Translations under genes and position numbers: made by a program
The notes under the pieces: model-generated
What the model was told of the DNA's origin: nothing
Seen by the model: only the letters and a program-made list of their open reading frames with translations
The model's database searches: none
Assembly (NCBI RefSeq): GCF_014647375.1
Contig: NZ_BMPB01000012.1
Location: forward strand, 62,001 to 126,000
Length of the DNA: 64,000 bases
Origin: Parabacteroides faecis
Lineage (GTDB): Bacteria; Bacteroidota; Bacteroidia; Bacteroidales; Tannerellaceae
Direction of reading: 5' to 3'
Shown here: positions 37,516 through 47,171 of the stretch, piece after piece
Numbering within the stretch: the first letter of the stretch is position 1
Layout: every line of letters starts with the position of its first letter

Positions 37516-37606
37516 ACTATAAATTTTTGAAAGGGGGATTATTTAGGTTTATAAAATCCAATCAGGGTATGCTCATTTCTTTATTGTCTAATTAGAATTA
37601 AATCAC

Positions 37607-37614
37607 TAACTTTG
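37607..37614 (+). promoter_or_regulatory. Promoter -7 element of ileS
   Basis: TAACTTTG with ATTG (37583-37586) 20 bases upstream; the ATG of ileS is 35 bases downstream. No T-box leader is seen. Confidence 0.55.
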
Positions 37615-37649
37615 CGGCATTTTTAGAAGATAGTTAAAAATAGCGCGAT

Positions 37650-40600
37650 ATGAGTAAGAAATTTACCGAATACTCTAAGTTCGATTTATCGAATGTCAAT
37701 AAAGAGGTGTTGAAGAAATGGCAGGATGGCGACATCTTCCATAAGAGTCTTGAAATCCGTGAAGGATACCCCTCGTTTGTATTTTATGAAGGTCCGCCTT
37801 CTGCAAACGGAATGCCGGGTATTCACCATGTTATTGCTCGTTCGATTAAAGATATTTTCTGCCGTTACAAAACCATGAAAGGATATCTGGTGAACCGTAA
37901 GGCAGGATGGGATACTCACGGCCTGCCGGTTGAGCTGGGCGTTGAGAAATCTATGGGTATAACCAAAGAAGATATCGGTAAGAAGATTTCTGTCGCTGAC
38001 TATAATGCAGCGTGCCGCAAAGATGTGATGAAGTTTACCAAGGAATGGGAAGACCTTACCAATAAAATGGGGTACTGGGTGGATATGGAAAATCCGTATA
38101 TCACCTACGATAACCGTTACATCGAAACATTGTGGTATCTGCTGAAAGAATTGTATAAGAAAGGGTTACTGTATAAGGGGTATACCATCCAGCCGTATTC
38201 ACCGGCTGCCGGAACGGGGCTTAGCTCGCACGAGTTGAACCAGCCGGGTTGCTACCGCGACGTGAAGGATACCACTTGTACGGCACAATTCCATATCCTC
38301 GATCCGAAACCGGAAATGGCTCAGTTCGGTGATGCATTCTTCCTGGCATGGACGACTACTCCGTGGACATTGCCTTCCAATACGGCACTCTGCGTGGGTC
38401 CGAATATCACCTATGTGGCTGTTCAGACTTACAATCCGTATACTGGCATGCCGATGACAGTTGTATTGGCTAAGGATCTGATGAATGCACATTTCAATCC
38501 GAAGGCTGCTGACCTGGAGCTGTCGGATTATAAAGCTGGTGATAAACTGATTCCGTTCAAGGTTGTAGGTGAATGGAAAGGTCCGGAATTGGCCGGCATG
38601 CATTATGAACAGCTGATCCCGTGGGTAAATCCGGGTGAAGGGGCTTTCCGTGTGATCACAGGCGACTATGTGACAACGGAAGACGGTACGGGTATCGTAC
38701 ATATCGCTCCGACATTCGGTGCGGACGACGACCGTGTGGCGAAAGCTAGTGGCGTGCCTCCGTTGATGATGATCGATAAGGATGGCAACAAACGTCCGAT
38801 GGTCGATATGACGGGAAAGTTCTACCTGTTGGAAGATCTGGATCCTGAATTTGTACAGACTCGTATGAATGCTGCCGATTACGATCCGTTCCAGGGTAAG
38901 TTCGTGAAGAATGCCTACGATCCGGAAAAGACCGACAAAGATGAGACATTGGATATCGAGATATGTATGATGCTGAAGGTACAGAACCGTGTGTTCCGTA
39001 TCGAAAAGCATGTACACAACTATCCGCATTGCTGGCGTACCGACAAACCGGTATTATATTATCCGCTGGATAGCTGGTTTATCCGCACGACTGCCTGCCG
39101 TGACCGTATGATCGAACTGAACAATACGATCAATTGGAAGCCGCAGAGCACAGGTACGGGCCGTTTCGGTAAATGGCTGGAAAACCTGCAGGACTGGAAC
39201 CTGAGCCGTAGCCGCTACTGGGGTACTCCGTTACCTATCTGGCGTACGGAAGACGGAACGGAAGAGATGTGTGTCGGTTCGGTAGAAGAACTGTACAATG
39301 AAATAGAGAAAGCCGTTAAGGCCGGATTCATGGAATCTAATCCTTATAAGGACAGAGGGTTCAATCCGGGTGAATATAATAAGGACAATTACGAAAAGAT
39401 CGACTTGCACCGTCCGTATGTGGATGAGGTGATCCTTGTTTCCGAAAGCGGCAAGCCGATGAAGCGTGAGACTGACCTGATCGACGTTTGGTTCGATTCG
39501 GGTGCGATGCCTTATGCACAGATCCATTATCCATTTGAGAATAAGGAAATACTGGATAACCGTACGGTTTATCCGGCAGACTTTATCGCAGAGGGGGTCG
39601 ACCAGACTCGTGGCTGGTTCTTTACCCTGCATGCACTGGCTACGATGGTATTCGACAGCGTGGCTTATAAAGCGGTTGTTTCCAATGGCCTGGTACTGGA
39701 TAAGAACGGTAATAAGATGTCTAAACGTCTGGGTAATGCAATCGATCCGTTTTCGACGATCGAACAGTATGGTTCAGACCCGTTGCGTTGGTATATGATC
39801 ACCAATGCGTCTCCGTGGGATAATATCAAGTTCGATATCGACGGTATGGATGAAGTGCGCCGTAAGTTCTTCGGTACATTATATAATACGTATTCATTCT
39901 TTGCTTTGTATGCAAACGTGGACGGCTTCGATTATTCGGAACCGGATGTTCCTCTGAACGAACGTCCCGAAATCGACCGCTGGATCCTTTCTTTGCTGAA
40001 TACATTGGTGAAAGATGTTGACGGATTCTATGATACTTACGAACCGACCCGTGCAGGTCGTGCTATCTCTGAGTTTGTGAACGATAACCTGAGTAACTGG
40101 TATGTGCGCCTGAACCGTCGCCGTTTCTGGGGCGGGGGCATGACAACGGATAAGTTGTCTGCTTACCAGACTTTATATACTTGTCTGGAAACTGTAGCCA
40201 AGCTGATGTCTCCGATCGCTCCGTTCTATGGCGATCAGCTGTTCAGCGACCTGATTGCTGTTACCGGACGTGAAACGGTGGAATCTGTACACTTGTCGGA
40301 TTTCCCGAAATATGATGAAGCATTGATCGACAAGGATCTGGAAGAACGTATGAAGATGGCACAGGATGTTTCTTCTATGGTACTGGCTCTGCGTCGTAAA
40401 GTGAATATCAAAGTTCGCCAGCCGCTGCAGACCATCATGGTGCCTGTTACGGATGCACACCAGCAGGAAAGCATTGAAGCGGTGAAGAATCTGATCCTGA
40501 ACGAAGTGAATGTAAAGGAACTGAAATTCGTCGATAATGCCGCCGGTATCCTGGTTAAACGTATCAAGCCTGATTTCAAGAAGTTAGGCCCGCGTTACGG

Positions 40601-41078
40601 AAAGATCATGAAGAGCCTGGCTGCTGCTATCCAGGGCATGAGCCAGGAGGATATCCTTGCTTTCGAAGCTGCCGGTACATTTACTTTGAATGTGGAGGGA
40701 CAGGAAGCTGCGGTCGAACTGGCTGATGTTGAAATCATCTCCGAAGATATACCGGGATGGCTGGTTGCCAACGAAGGCCGCCTGACGGTTGCCCTCGATA
40801 TCACCGTGACGGAAAACCTGCGTAAAGAAGGGCTGGCACGTGAATTGGTGAACCGTATCCAGAACCTGCGTAAGAGCAACGGATACGATATAACCGATAA
40901 GATCAACGTGACCGTTCTTTCTTCCGACGAAATGGATGACGCAATTAAGGAATTTAATGAATATATTGCGAACCAGGTGCTGGCCGTATCTGTTGAAATT
41001 ACAGAGCATGCGATAAGTGATGCGACTGTCCTTGATTTCGAGGATTTCAACCTGTCGGTGCGTATCGAGAAAGAGTGA
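37650..41078 (+). CDS. ileS: Isoleucyl-tRNA synthetase
   Basis: An 1142-residue class Ia synthetase. The HIGH-type motif is in PSANGMPGIHHV (about 51-62). The editing domain covers about 200-400, including TTTPWTLPSNTAL. The KMSKR motif is near residue 690 (GNKMSKRLGNA). The C-terminal part has the anticodon-binding helices and an extension (VESVHLSDFPKYD onward) of the longer IleS type that lacks a C-terminal zinc finger. It charges tRNA-Ile and edits valine. Single start and no truncation. Confidence 0.97.
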   Translation: MSKKFTEYSKFDLSNVNKEVLKKWQDGDIFHKSLEIREGYPSFVFYEGPPSANGMPGIHHVIARSIKDIFCRYKTMKGYLVNRKAGWDTHGLPVELGVEKSMGITKEDIGKKISVADYNAACRKDVMKFTKEWEDLTNKMGYWVDMENPYITYDNRYIETLWYLLKELYKKGLLYKGYTIQPYSPAAGTGLSSHELNQPGCYRDVKDTTCTAQFHILDPKPEMAQFGDAFFLAWTTTPWTLPSNTALCVGPNITYVAVQTYNPYTGMPMTVVLAKDLMNAHFNPKAADLELSDYKAGDKLIPFKVVGEWKGPELAGMHYEQLIPWVNPGEGAFRVITGDYVTTEDGTGIVHIAPTFGADDDRVAKASGVPPLMMIDKDGNKRPMVDMTGKFYLLEDLDPEFVQTRMNAADYDPFQGKFVKNAYDPEKTDKDETLDIEICMMLKVQNRVFRIEKHVHNYPHCWRTDKPVLYYPLDSWFIRTTACRDRMIELNNTINWKPQSTGTGRFGKWLENLQDWNLSRSRYWGTPLPIWRTEDGTEEMCVGSVEELYNEIEKAVKAGFMESNPYKDRGFNPGEYNKDNYEKIDLHRPYVDEVILVSESGKPMKRETDLIDVWFDSGAMPYAQIHYPFENKEILDNRTVYPADFIAEGVDQTRGWFFTLHALATMVFDSVAYKAVVSNGLVLDKNGNKMSKRLGNAIDPFSTIEQYGSDPLRWYMITNASPWDNIKFDIDGMDEVRRKFFGTLYNTYSFFALYANVDGFDYSEPDVPLNERPEIDRWILSLLNTLVKDVDGFYDTYEPTRAGRAISEFVNDNLSNWYVRLNRRRFWGGGMTTDKLSAYQTLYTCLETVAKLMSPIAPFYGDQLFSDLIAVTGRETVESVHLSDFPKYDEALIDKDLEERMKMAQDVSSMVLALRRKVNIKVRQPLQTIMVPVTDAHQQESIEAVKNLILNEVNVKELKFVDNAAGILVKRIKPDFKKLGPRYGKIMKSLAAAIQGMSQEDILAFEAAGTFTLNVEGQEAAVELADVEIISEDIPGWLVANEGRLTVALDITVTENLRKEGLARELVNRIQNLRKSNGYDITDKINVTVLSSDEMDDAIKEFNEYIANQVLAVSVEITEHAISDATVLDFEDFNLSVRIEKE

Positions 41079-41128
41079 TTTTTTTCTTAAAAAAGAAAGG
41101 CGTCCCTTGCCGCATATAAATATTATCG

Positions 41129-41136
41129 TATATTTG
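41129..41136 (+). promoter_or_regulatory. Candidate promoter -7 element of the dksA-lspA unit
   Basis: TATATTTG, 61 bases upstream of the DksA-like ATG. Confidence 0.45.
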
Positions 41137-41197
41137 GACTGCGACTTGGATCGCCTGATATATATTATGAATTGTGGAACCTAAAATTAAATGAACC

Positions 41198-41578
41198 ATG
41201 GCAGAAAAGACAAGATATTCGGATGCTGAACTCGAGGAGTTCCGCGCCATTATTTTAGAGAAGTTGGAGGTAGCCAAAAAGGATTACGAGTTGTTGAGAT
41301 CGGGTGTAACCAATTCTGATGGGAACGATGTGGCCGATACATCTCCAACATTCAAGGTGTTGGAAGAAGGTGCCGCAACTTTGTCGAAGGAAGAGGCCGG
41401 ACGTCTGGCACAGCGCCAGATGAAGTTCATACAGAACTTACAGGCTGCTTTGATCCGTATTGAAAATAAGACTTATGGCATTTGTCGCGAAACGGGTAAG
41501 TTGATCCCGAAGGAGAGACTGCGTGCCGTACCTCATGCTACTTTGAGTATCGAAGCAAAACAAGGAGGTAAAAGATAA
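41198..41578 (+). CDS. TraR/DksA-family regulator with degenerate zinc finger
   Basis: A 126-residue DksA-like protein: an N-terminal coiled coil (about 8-80) with an acidic tip, then a C-terminal globular part. The zinc finger YGICRETGKLIPKERLRAVPHATL keeps only one of the four usual cysteines, so zinc binding is doubtful; this appears common in Bacteroidetes members. DksA proteins enter the secondary channel of RNA polymerase. Its stop is directly followed by the lspA start. Confidence 0.88.
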   Translation: MAEKTRYSDAELEEFRAIILEKLEVAKKDYELLRSGVTNSDGNDVADTSPTFKVLEEGAATLSKEEAGRLAQRQMKFIQNLQAALIRIENKTYGICRETGKLIPKERLRAVPHATLSIEAKQGGKR

Positions 41579-42205
41579 ATGAAATTTTCTAAAGGTTGGG
41601 GAGCAGTGTTAATCGTAATGCTGCTCCTTATTCTTGACCAGGCTCTTAAAATCTGGATCAAGACGCACATGCAGTTGCACGAAAGTATAGAGATCACTCC
41701 GTGGTTTTATCTGTACTTTACCGAAAATCCGGGGATGGCTTTCGGTATAGAGGTGATAGGCAAATTGTTCTTATCCGTATTCCGTATTGTGGCGGTCGGT
41801 TTTATCGGATATTATCTGTATAAACTGGTTAAGGAGAAGTACAGTTTTGGCTTTATTGCGTGTGTCTCGTTGATCTTTGCGGGAGCTATCGGTAATATAA
41901 TCGACTCTATATTTTATGGGGTCGTATTCGACCATAGTTTTGGTCAGGTCGCCTCTTTTATGCCTGCCGGCGGTGGTTATGCTACCTGGTTGCACGGGAA
42001 AGTGGTGGATATGTTTTATTTCCCGTTGATCCAGACGGTATTGCCGGACTGGGTCCCGATCTGGGGAGGAGAGGAGTTCGTCTTCTTCCGTCCGATCTTC
42101 AACCTGGCAGATTCGGCTATCTGCGTAGGTGTGTTCTTGTTATTGATATTTTACCGGCACACTTTGTCGGCCAGTCTCTCAAAAGAAAAAGAAAGTAGTA
42201 AATAA
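41579..42205 (+). CDS. lspA: Lipoprotein signal peptidase
   Basis: A 208-residue membrane protein with four membrane helices. The two catalytic aspartates lie in GNIIDSIFYG and FNLADSAICVGV, and NPGMAFG is the conserved loop. It cleaves prolipoproteins after lipidation at the inner membrane, and is the target of globomycin. It directly abuts the DksA-like gene and the following lipoprotein gene without spacers, so the three are one operon. It is longer than the E. coli enzyme because of a periplasmic insert (FMPAGGGYATWLHGK). Confidence 0.95.
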   Translation: MKFSKGWGAVLIVMLLLILDQALKIWIKTHMQLHESIEITPWFYLYFTENPGMAFGIEVIGKLFLSVFRIVAVGFIGYYLYKLVKEKYSFGFIACVSLIFAGAIGNIIDSIFYGVVFDHSFGQVASFMPAGGGYATWLHGKVVDMFYFPLIQTVLPDWVPIWGGEEFVFFRPIFNLADSAICVGVFLLLIFYRHTLSASLSKEKESSK

Positions 42206-43003
42206 ATGCGGAGTAAATTGCGCAGATACGGTGTCGTATTGTTGACGGCGGCTTTGGTGGTTTCCTGTAGTAAGGTACCTGATGGTATTCTGTCCGAAAA
42301 GGAGATGAAGGCTGTCCTGATAGATATGCAACTGGCGGAAGCTATGATCAGTACCGATTATAAAAAATATATCGACGATGCTGAAAAGGAAGCGCTTTAT
42401 CAGTCCGTATTTCGCAAACATAATATCGAACAGGCCGTTTACGACAGTTCGCTCGTCTGGTATGGAAGTAACCTGGATGTGTATATGCAGGTGTATGACC
42501 TGGTACTGGCGGAACTGAACGAACGGCAGAAAGCGTTGGGAGACGTGCAGGCTAGTGCAGCTCCGGTTTCCAAACAGGATTCCGTCGATATCTGGCCGCG
42601 TCTTACTTATCTTACCTTTGAACCGAAAGCTGTATTCAACGGCATAACGGTCGATATCAAACCGGAAACAAACTATCCTTCCGGTAGTACGTTTGTTCTG
42701 GGAATGCGTGTCTGGGGATTGAACGATGCTATGAAAAGTCGTCCGGAGATCCGTTTGAGTGCCAACCAGGGGGATACGGTCATTACCGTAAACGACAAGA
42801 TCCTTCAGGATGGTTATCATGAGACGATTTTACGTACGCTACCGACCAAGCAGGTGAAGAGTGTGTATGGTTTTATCCGCTTGGACGGAAAAGAGGATTC
42901 GACCTCTTATTTCAAGATCTATGTGGATAGCCTGAACCTGATGAGGTATAACTATGGACGGCTTTCCGTTGATACCGACTCCTTGAAAACGGCTGCTAAA
43001 TAA
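42206..43003 (+). CDS. DUF4296 lipoprotein
   Basis: A 265-residue protein with a lipobox (ALVVS then Cys21). The N-terminal half matches the DUF4296 pattern (DGILSEKEMKAVLIDMQLAEA, VFRKHNIEQAVYDSSLVWY), followed by a beta-rich C-terminal half with KPETNYPSGSTFVLGM. The function is unknown. Its ATG starts right after the lspA stop, so a lipoprotein is encoded next to the peptidase that would mature it. Confidence 0.85.
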   Translation: MRSKLRRYGVVLLTAALVVSCSKVPDGILSEKEMKAVLIDMQLAEAMISTDYKKYIDDAEKEALYQSVFRKHNIEQAVYDSSLVWYGSNLDVYMQVYDLVLAELNERQKALGDVQASAAPVSKQDSVDIWPRLTYLTFEPKAVFNGITVDIKPETNYPSGSTFVLGMRVWGLNDAMKSRPEIRLSANQGDTVITVNDKILQDGYHETILRTLPTKQVKSVYGFIRLDGKEDSTSYFKIYVDSLNLMRYNYGRLSVDTDSLKTAAK

Positions 43004-43018
43004 TTTTAGACAAGTCTT

Positions 43019-43348
43019 ATGCGTCGGATCGCTTCTCATTATATATACTGGCAGAAATGGTACCGCATGCATTATCTGGAACTGGATGCAGAAGGTCGTT
43101 TTGCCGGTGTGTTTCCTTTAGAACAAGAGATAGCGAATACAGAGTTTTATGACGGTACATTGTTACCAGTGCCGTCCGGTGTCAGTTTTCCACCATCCGG
43201 AGCTTTTTCTATGGAATGGTTAGCTGTCTCCGATCGGGTGACGGTTTCTTCCTTTGTGTATATTTACCGGTTAACCGGCATTTCACCCGCGACGTCTGAA
43301 CTCGGCACAGACAACGGCTGTGGCGATTGCCACGTTCAGAGACTCTGA
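43019..43348 (+). CDS. Small hypothetical protein at the end of the lspA operon
   Basis: A 109-residue protein (HYIYWQKWYRMHYLELD, TEFYDGTLLPVPSG) starting 15 bases after the DUF4296 gene. I have seen similar short proteins at this place in related genomes, which supports it as real. Its 3' end overlaps the convergent RNA methyltransferase gene by 66 bases, so its last 20 or so residues may be fortuitous. Function unknown. Confidence 0.6.
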   Translation: MRRIASHYIYWQKWYRMHYLELDAEGRFAGVFPLEQEIANTEFYDGTLLPVPSGVSFPPSGAFSMEWLAVSDRVTVSSFVYIYRLTGISPATSELGTDNGCGDCHVQRL

Positions 43349-44038
43349 TGTTTCTCTTTCCTGCGGGTAATTGGGGATATATAGCTTCTCGTTGACCAGT
43401 GCTTCGGTTTCTGGGCGGATGCCGTTTCCTTCATTTCCCATAATGATAATGCCTGTTTCCGATAGTTCTTTTGTATATATGTTCTCTCCGTCGAGGAATG
43501 TTCCGTATAGTGGTACCTGGTGTTCCGCTTGTTTTTGCAGATAAGCGGGCAGGTCTGTGTAATGGACTTTTACGTGGACGAGTGCTCCCATGGTCGCCTG
43601 TACTGTCTTGGGACTGAATGCGTCGGCTGTGTCCTGGCTGCAAACGATATGTTCGATGCCGAACCAGTCGGCGAGCCGTATGATCGTTCCCAGGTTACCG
43701 GGGTCCTGTATACCGTCGAGAGCGAGGATGAGCTGCTGCTGAGGGTTTGCTTCTTCCAATGACCAGGCGGGGCGTTTGAAAACAGCCAGTACATCCTGCG
43801 GATTTTTCAGGAAGCTGGCTTTCCGTATGTCATCGTCATCGACTTCCAACAGTTCTTTGGCGGGAATATCACCTTGCGTTGCCATCCACGACGGTTTGGC
43901 GATCAGCAGGTCGCATTCGAACGCAGGCAGCATGTCTGCCACCAGCTTATTTCCTTCGGCTACAAACGTATTCGTCTCGTTACGAAACTTCTTCAATTCA
44001 AGTGAACGTATCTGTTTTACTTTCGACTTACTCAACAT
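43283..44038 (-). CDS. TrmH/SpoU-family RNA 2'-O-methyltransferase
   Basis: A 251-residue SPOUT methyltransferase. The N-terminal RNA-binding part (KKFRNETNTFVAEGNKLV) precedes the catalytic domain with LDGIQDPGNLGTIIRLADWFG (motif 1), IIMGNEGNGIRPE (motif 2) and SLNVAIATAVVCAEF (motif 3, trefoil knot). It methylates a ribose in tRNA or rRNA; RlmB-like 23S modification is possible but not certain. It is divergent from the surface antigen gene, with a -7 box 20 bases upstream. Confidence 0.9.
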   Translation of the reverse strand: MLSKSKVKQIRSLELKKFRNETNTFVAEGNKLVADMLPAFECDLLIAKPSWMATQGDIPAKELLEVDDDDIRKASFLKNPQDVLAVFKRPAWSLEEANPQQQLILALDGIQDPGNLGTIIRLADWFGIEHIVCSQDTADAFSPKTVQATMGALVHVKVHYTDLPAYLQKQAEHQVPLYGTFLDGENIYTKELSETGIIIMGNEGNGIRPETEALVNEKLYIPNYPQERETSESLNVAIATAVVCAEFRRRG

Positions 44039-44057
44039 CTTTACTCTTTTTACAAAG

Positions 44058-44065
44058 CAAAAGTA
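44058..44065 (-). promoter_or_regulatory. Promoter -7 element of the RNA methyltransferase gene
   Basis: Reads TACTTTTG on the minus strand, 20 bases upstream of the start codon. Confidence 0.45.
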
Positions 44066-44087
44066 CGGGATTTTATTTAATTTCAGC

Positions 44088-44095
44088 TACATTTG
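44088..44095 (+). promoter_or_regulatory. Promoter -7 element of the surface antigen gene
   Basis: TACATTTG, 17 bases before the ATG at 44113. It lies back to back with the divergent promoter at 44058. Confidence 0.45.
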
Positions 44096-44112
44096 CGTGC
44101 GTAAAAGGTCGA

Positions 44113-46467
44113 ATGATGAAGGGAATCCTCCATATATTATATTTCATATGCCTTGTTTGGATACTGGCCGCCTGCAGTACGACAAAATATGTCGGTGACG
44201 GTGAATATCTGCTTGATAAAGTAGAGATTGTCTCTGATAATAAAGCCTATAAAACGAATGATCTGAAGCCTTATCTCAGGCAGCAGCCTAACTTTAAGGT
44301 GTTCGGTCTGATGAAGTGGCAGCTTTTTGTCTACGACTGGTCGGGGCGGAATGAAAAACGCTGGCTCAGTAAGCAGCTTCGCCGTATCGGTGAGCCGCCT
44401 GTGATTCTGGACACTACGCTGGTCGATCAATCGGCGGATGAGTTGAGGCGCTTTTTTATCAATAAAGGATATGTAAACGCGGAAGTGACAGCGGAGGTGG
44501 ATACCTCGCGCCAGAAGAAGGCTGTCGTTACTTACCGGATCAATTCGAATATCCCTTACCGGATACATAACTATACGATGAATCTGGATGATCCGAAGAT
44601 CGACAGTATAGCTCATCTGACTGCTCCCAAACGTTCGGCCGTATCATCTGCTTTCCGTATATATCCGGAAGATTATACTTCTCTGGTGAAAGACAGTGCT
44701 TTGTTCGACAGGGATATACTGGATAAAGAACGGCAGCGAATCACCTCTTTGCTTCGCAGACGGGGGTATTATGCGTTCAACCGCGATTACCTGGCATATC
44801 TGGCAGACAGTTCTTATAACAGGAATATAGTCGATCTGGATATGATACTGAAGCCTTACCGTAAACTGAAGCCGGATGGTTCGGTGGTCGATACCGTTCA
44901 TCGCCAGTATTATATAAAAGACGTGACGATCGTTACCGATTATGATCCGCTGAACCAGGCGCAGAGTGATTTGTCGGCTCTTTCAGGCGATACGGTAAAA
45001 GCCGGAGATCTGCAGATCCTCTATGGAAATAATGGAAGGAGTATCCGTCCGGGTGTTTTGCGAAGAAGTACTTATATTACTCCCGGCAGATTGTTTAATG
45101 AGCGGGCGGTTGAACAAACCTATTCTTCTTTTGCCGCTCTCCGGGCCTTGAGAAATGTGAATATCCGTTTTACGGAAGTGGAGGTTCAGGATACCATGAT
45201 GCTGAATTGTACTATCCTGACTTCTCCGGCTAAGTTGCAGGGATTCGGTGTTGACCTGGAAGGGACAAATTCGGCGGGCGATTTCGGATTTGCTTCCAGC
45301 TTGAATTATCAGCACAGGAATCTGTTCAAAGGTTCAGAGGTTTTCTCTGCGAAGGTGCGTGGTGCTTATGAGGCTTTGTCCAAGAGTTCGGCAGGCGGTA
45401 ATTATTGGGAGTTGGGGGCAGAGGCATCTGTATTGTTTCCTCGTTTCCTGTTCCCTTTTGTCAGTGAAAATTTCAAACGGAAGGTACGGGCATCTACGGA
45501 ACTGAAGGTTAGTTACAGTATTCAAACGCGGCCGGAATACAGGCGTGCCATTCTGTCCGGCGGTTGGAGTTATATTTGGCAGGAACGGTCGAATACGCAA
45601 GCCCGCCATGTGTTTAAGTTACTCGATATCGATTATGTACATTTGCCGAAGATCGATTCGACTTTTGAAGCCCGTTTACCTAAATCTACCCGGATTTACA
45701 ATTTTACTGACCAGTTTGTCGTTGGTTCCGGTTATACGTATTCATTTACGAATTACAATCCTCAGAACCGTCTTCGAAATTCACATTCGCTGCGTGTCTC
45801 GTTTGAAATGGCAGGTAACCTGTTGTATGCATTCTCTAAAATGACTCAGGCGAAAAAAGATAAAGACGGATTATATAATTTGTTCGGTATCAATTATGCC
45901 CAGTTTGTGAAAGGGGATGTCGACTTTAGTAAGAGTATTGTGCTGGATAGCCGTAATAAAATCGCTTTTCATGTGGGCGTTGGGGTTGGTTATCCGTATG
46001 GGAATGCGAAGATATTGCCTTTTGAACGGACTTATTTCTCGGGAGGGGCGAATAGTGTCCGTGGATGGTCTGTTAGAACCTTGGGGCCGGGCGGTATGCT
46101 GGCGGATTCTGTCAAATCGTTTGCCGACCAGGTAGGAGATATCCGGTTGGATCTGAATCTGGAATACCGGACAAAGATGTTCTGGAAGTTTGAACTGGCT
46201 GCTTATGTCGATGCCGGAAATGTCTGGACGATGAGACCGGATAAGGAACGTAAGGATGGAAATTTCGACTTCTCCCGTTTCTATAAAGAGATAGCTGTTT
46301 CTTATGGTTTGGGATTGCGTCTCGATTTCGACTTCTTCCTGATCCGTTTCGATACGGGTATGAAAGCATATAATCCGATGGAGCGGGGAAAGGACCGGTG
46401 GGCTATTTTGAAGCCTAACCTGAAGAATAACTTTGCCTGGCATTTTGCAGTAGGTTATCCCTTCTGA
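44113..46467 (+). CDS. BamA/TamA-family outer-membrane protein with lipobox
   Basis: A 784-residue protein from the ATG at 44113; the open frame upstream overlaps the divergent gene and is not used. The N-terminus has a lipobox (ILAA then Cys, in ACSTTKYVGDGEYLLDKV), an oddity shared by Bacteroidetes members. POTRA-like repeats (about 30-420) are followed by a surface-antigen barrel with FSGGANSVRGWSVRTLGPG and terminal AVGYPF. These proteins insert or export outer-membrane or secreted proteins. The partner is unknown. It ends just before the tRNA-Arg promoter. Confidence 0.88.
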   Translation: MMKGILHILYFICLVWILAACSTTKYVGDGEYLLDKVEIVSDNKAYKTNDLKPYLRQQPNFKVFGLMKWQLFVYDWSGRNEKRWLSKQLRRIGEPPVILDTTLVDQSADELRRFFINKGYVNAEVTAEVDTSRQKKAVVTYRINSNIPYRIHNYTMNLDDPKIDSIAHLTAPKRSAVSSAFRIYPEDYTSLVKDSALFDRDILDKERQRITSLLRRRGYYAFNRDYLAYLADSSYNRNIVDLDMILKPYRKLKPDGSVVDTVHRQYYIKDVTIVTDYDPLNQAQSDLSALSGDTVKAGDLQILYGNNGRSIRPGVLRRSTYITPGRLFNERAVEQTYSSFAALRALRNVNIRFTEVEVQDTMMLNCTILTSPAKLQGFGVDLEGTNSAGDFGFASSLNYQHRNLFKGSEVFSAKVRGAYEALSKSSAGGNYWELGAEASVLFPRFLFPFVSENFKRKVRASTELKVSYSIQTRPEYRRAILSGGWSYIWQERSNTQARHVFKLLDIDYVHLPKIDSTFEARLPKSTRIYNFTDQFVVGSGYTYSFTNYNPQNRLRNSHSLRVSFEMAGNLLYAFSKMTQAKKDKDGLYNLFGINYAQFVKGDVDFSKSIVLDSRNKIAFHVGVGVGYPYGNAKILPFERTYFSGGANSVRGWSVRTLGPGGMLADSVKSFADQVGDIRLDLNLEYRTKMFWKFELAAYVDAGNVWTMRPDKERKDGNFDFSRFYKEIAVSYGLGLRLDFDFFLIRFDTGMKAYNPMERGKDRWAILKPNLKNNFAWHFAVGYPF

Positions 46468-46487
46468 TGAAAAAAAAGACTTTCCGG

Positions 46488-46518
46488 TTTGCATATTAAA
46501 AAAATAGTACTACCTTTG
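46488..46518 (+). promoter_or_regulatory. Promoter of tRNA-Arg
   Basis: TTTG (46488-46491), exactly 19 bases, then TACCTTTG (46511-46518): a textbook Bacteroidetes promoter, 16 bases before the tRNA. Confidence 0.75.
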
Positions 46519-46534
46519 CACCGCAAATAAGGAT

Positions 46535-46608
<74 letters not shown>

Positions 46609-46623
46609 CATTTTGAAAATAAG

Positions 46624-46659
46624 AAGTCTTGTAAACTATAGGTTTATGAGACTTTTTTA
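46624..46659 (+). terminator. Terminator after tRNA-Arg
   Basis: AAGTCT (46624-46629) pairs with AGACTT (46649-46654), extended by TGTAAAC/GTTTATG, and is followed by a T-run. Confidence 0.6.
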
Positions 46660-46724
46660 TTTTCTGTTGGAACGGATTTTGGAACGAATTGTATTTTTGA
46701 ATAAAAAATATCAGGAATATGGGC

Positions 46725-47171
46725 TTATATTGTATAGTCATCCATGTTTAAATAATCGTCCGGATCATCCCAATGTGAAATACCTAATATTTTCCCTGTT
46801 TTAGAATCTTCCAGTAAAACATATTTGTCCCCGTCGATGTGTATGGTATCCGGGAATGATGCTATCATTGCTTTTGCTTTGTTAATATTGAATGCCGGGC
46901 ATTCGGTTACTTCAAAGCGTTCTATTTCCCTTTCTAGCTGTTTTAATAGTTCTACCTTATCAACTTTCCAGAACTTCATTTTTTTGCTTGTAAACTGCCC
47001 GAATGAGTACCAGAATTTGAAGGCGCTGGCCGGGCATGAGTTTTGCGGACCGATCGCATTTAATTTGCGGCATCCCCAACCGGGGCAACGACTGTTTACC
47101 CAGCAATGATGTTCTTTGTCCTCTGAACGTGTATATTGACCGTAACAGATGGCAATAGAGCGGTTATTCAT
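46725..47171 (-). CDS. Hypothetical prophage protein, Cys/His-rich N-terminus
   Basis: A 148-residue protein from the ATG at 47171; a TTG further upstream (47207) is unlikely. The N-terminal 50 residues hold His and Cys (EHHCWVNSRCPGWGCRK, NSCPASAFKFW) that could bind a metal, although no standard finger is seen. The C-terminal half has a helix (LLKQLEREIERFEV) and an acidic tail (WDDPDDYLNMDDY). I do not recognise it. It overlaps the XRE gene by eight bases, so the two are co-transcribed at the left end of the prophage. Confidence 0.6.
   Translation of the reverse strand: MNNRSIAICYGQYTRSEDKEHHCWVNSRCPGWGCRKLNAIGPQNSCPASAFKFWYSFGQFTSKKMKFWKVDKVELLKQLEREIERFEVTECPAFNINKAKAMIASFPDTIHIDGDKYVLLEDSKTGKILGISHWDDPDDYLNMDDYTI

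Noticed and set aside
38199-39029. A 276-codon antisense frame inside ileS
   Set aside because: The ileS frame is complete with all motifs; the antisense frame has no recognisable domain.
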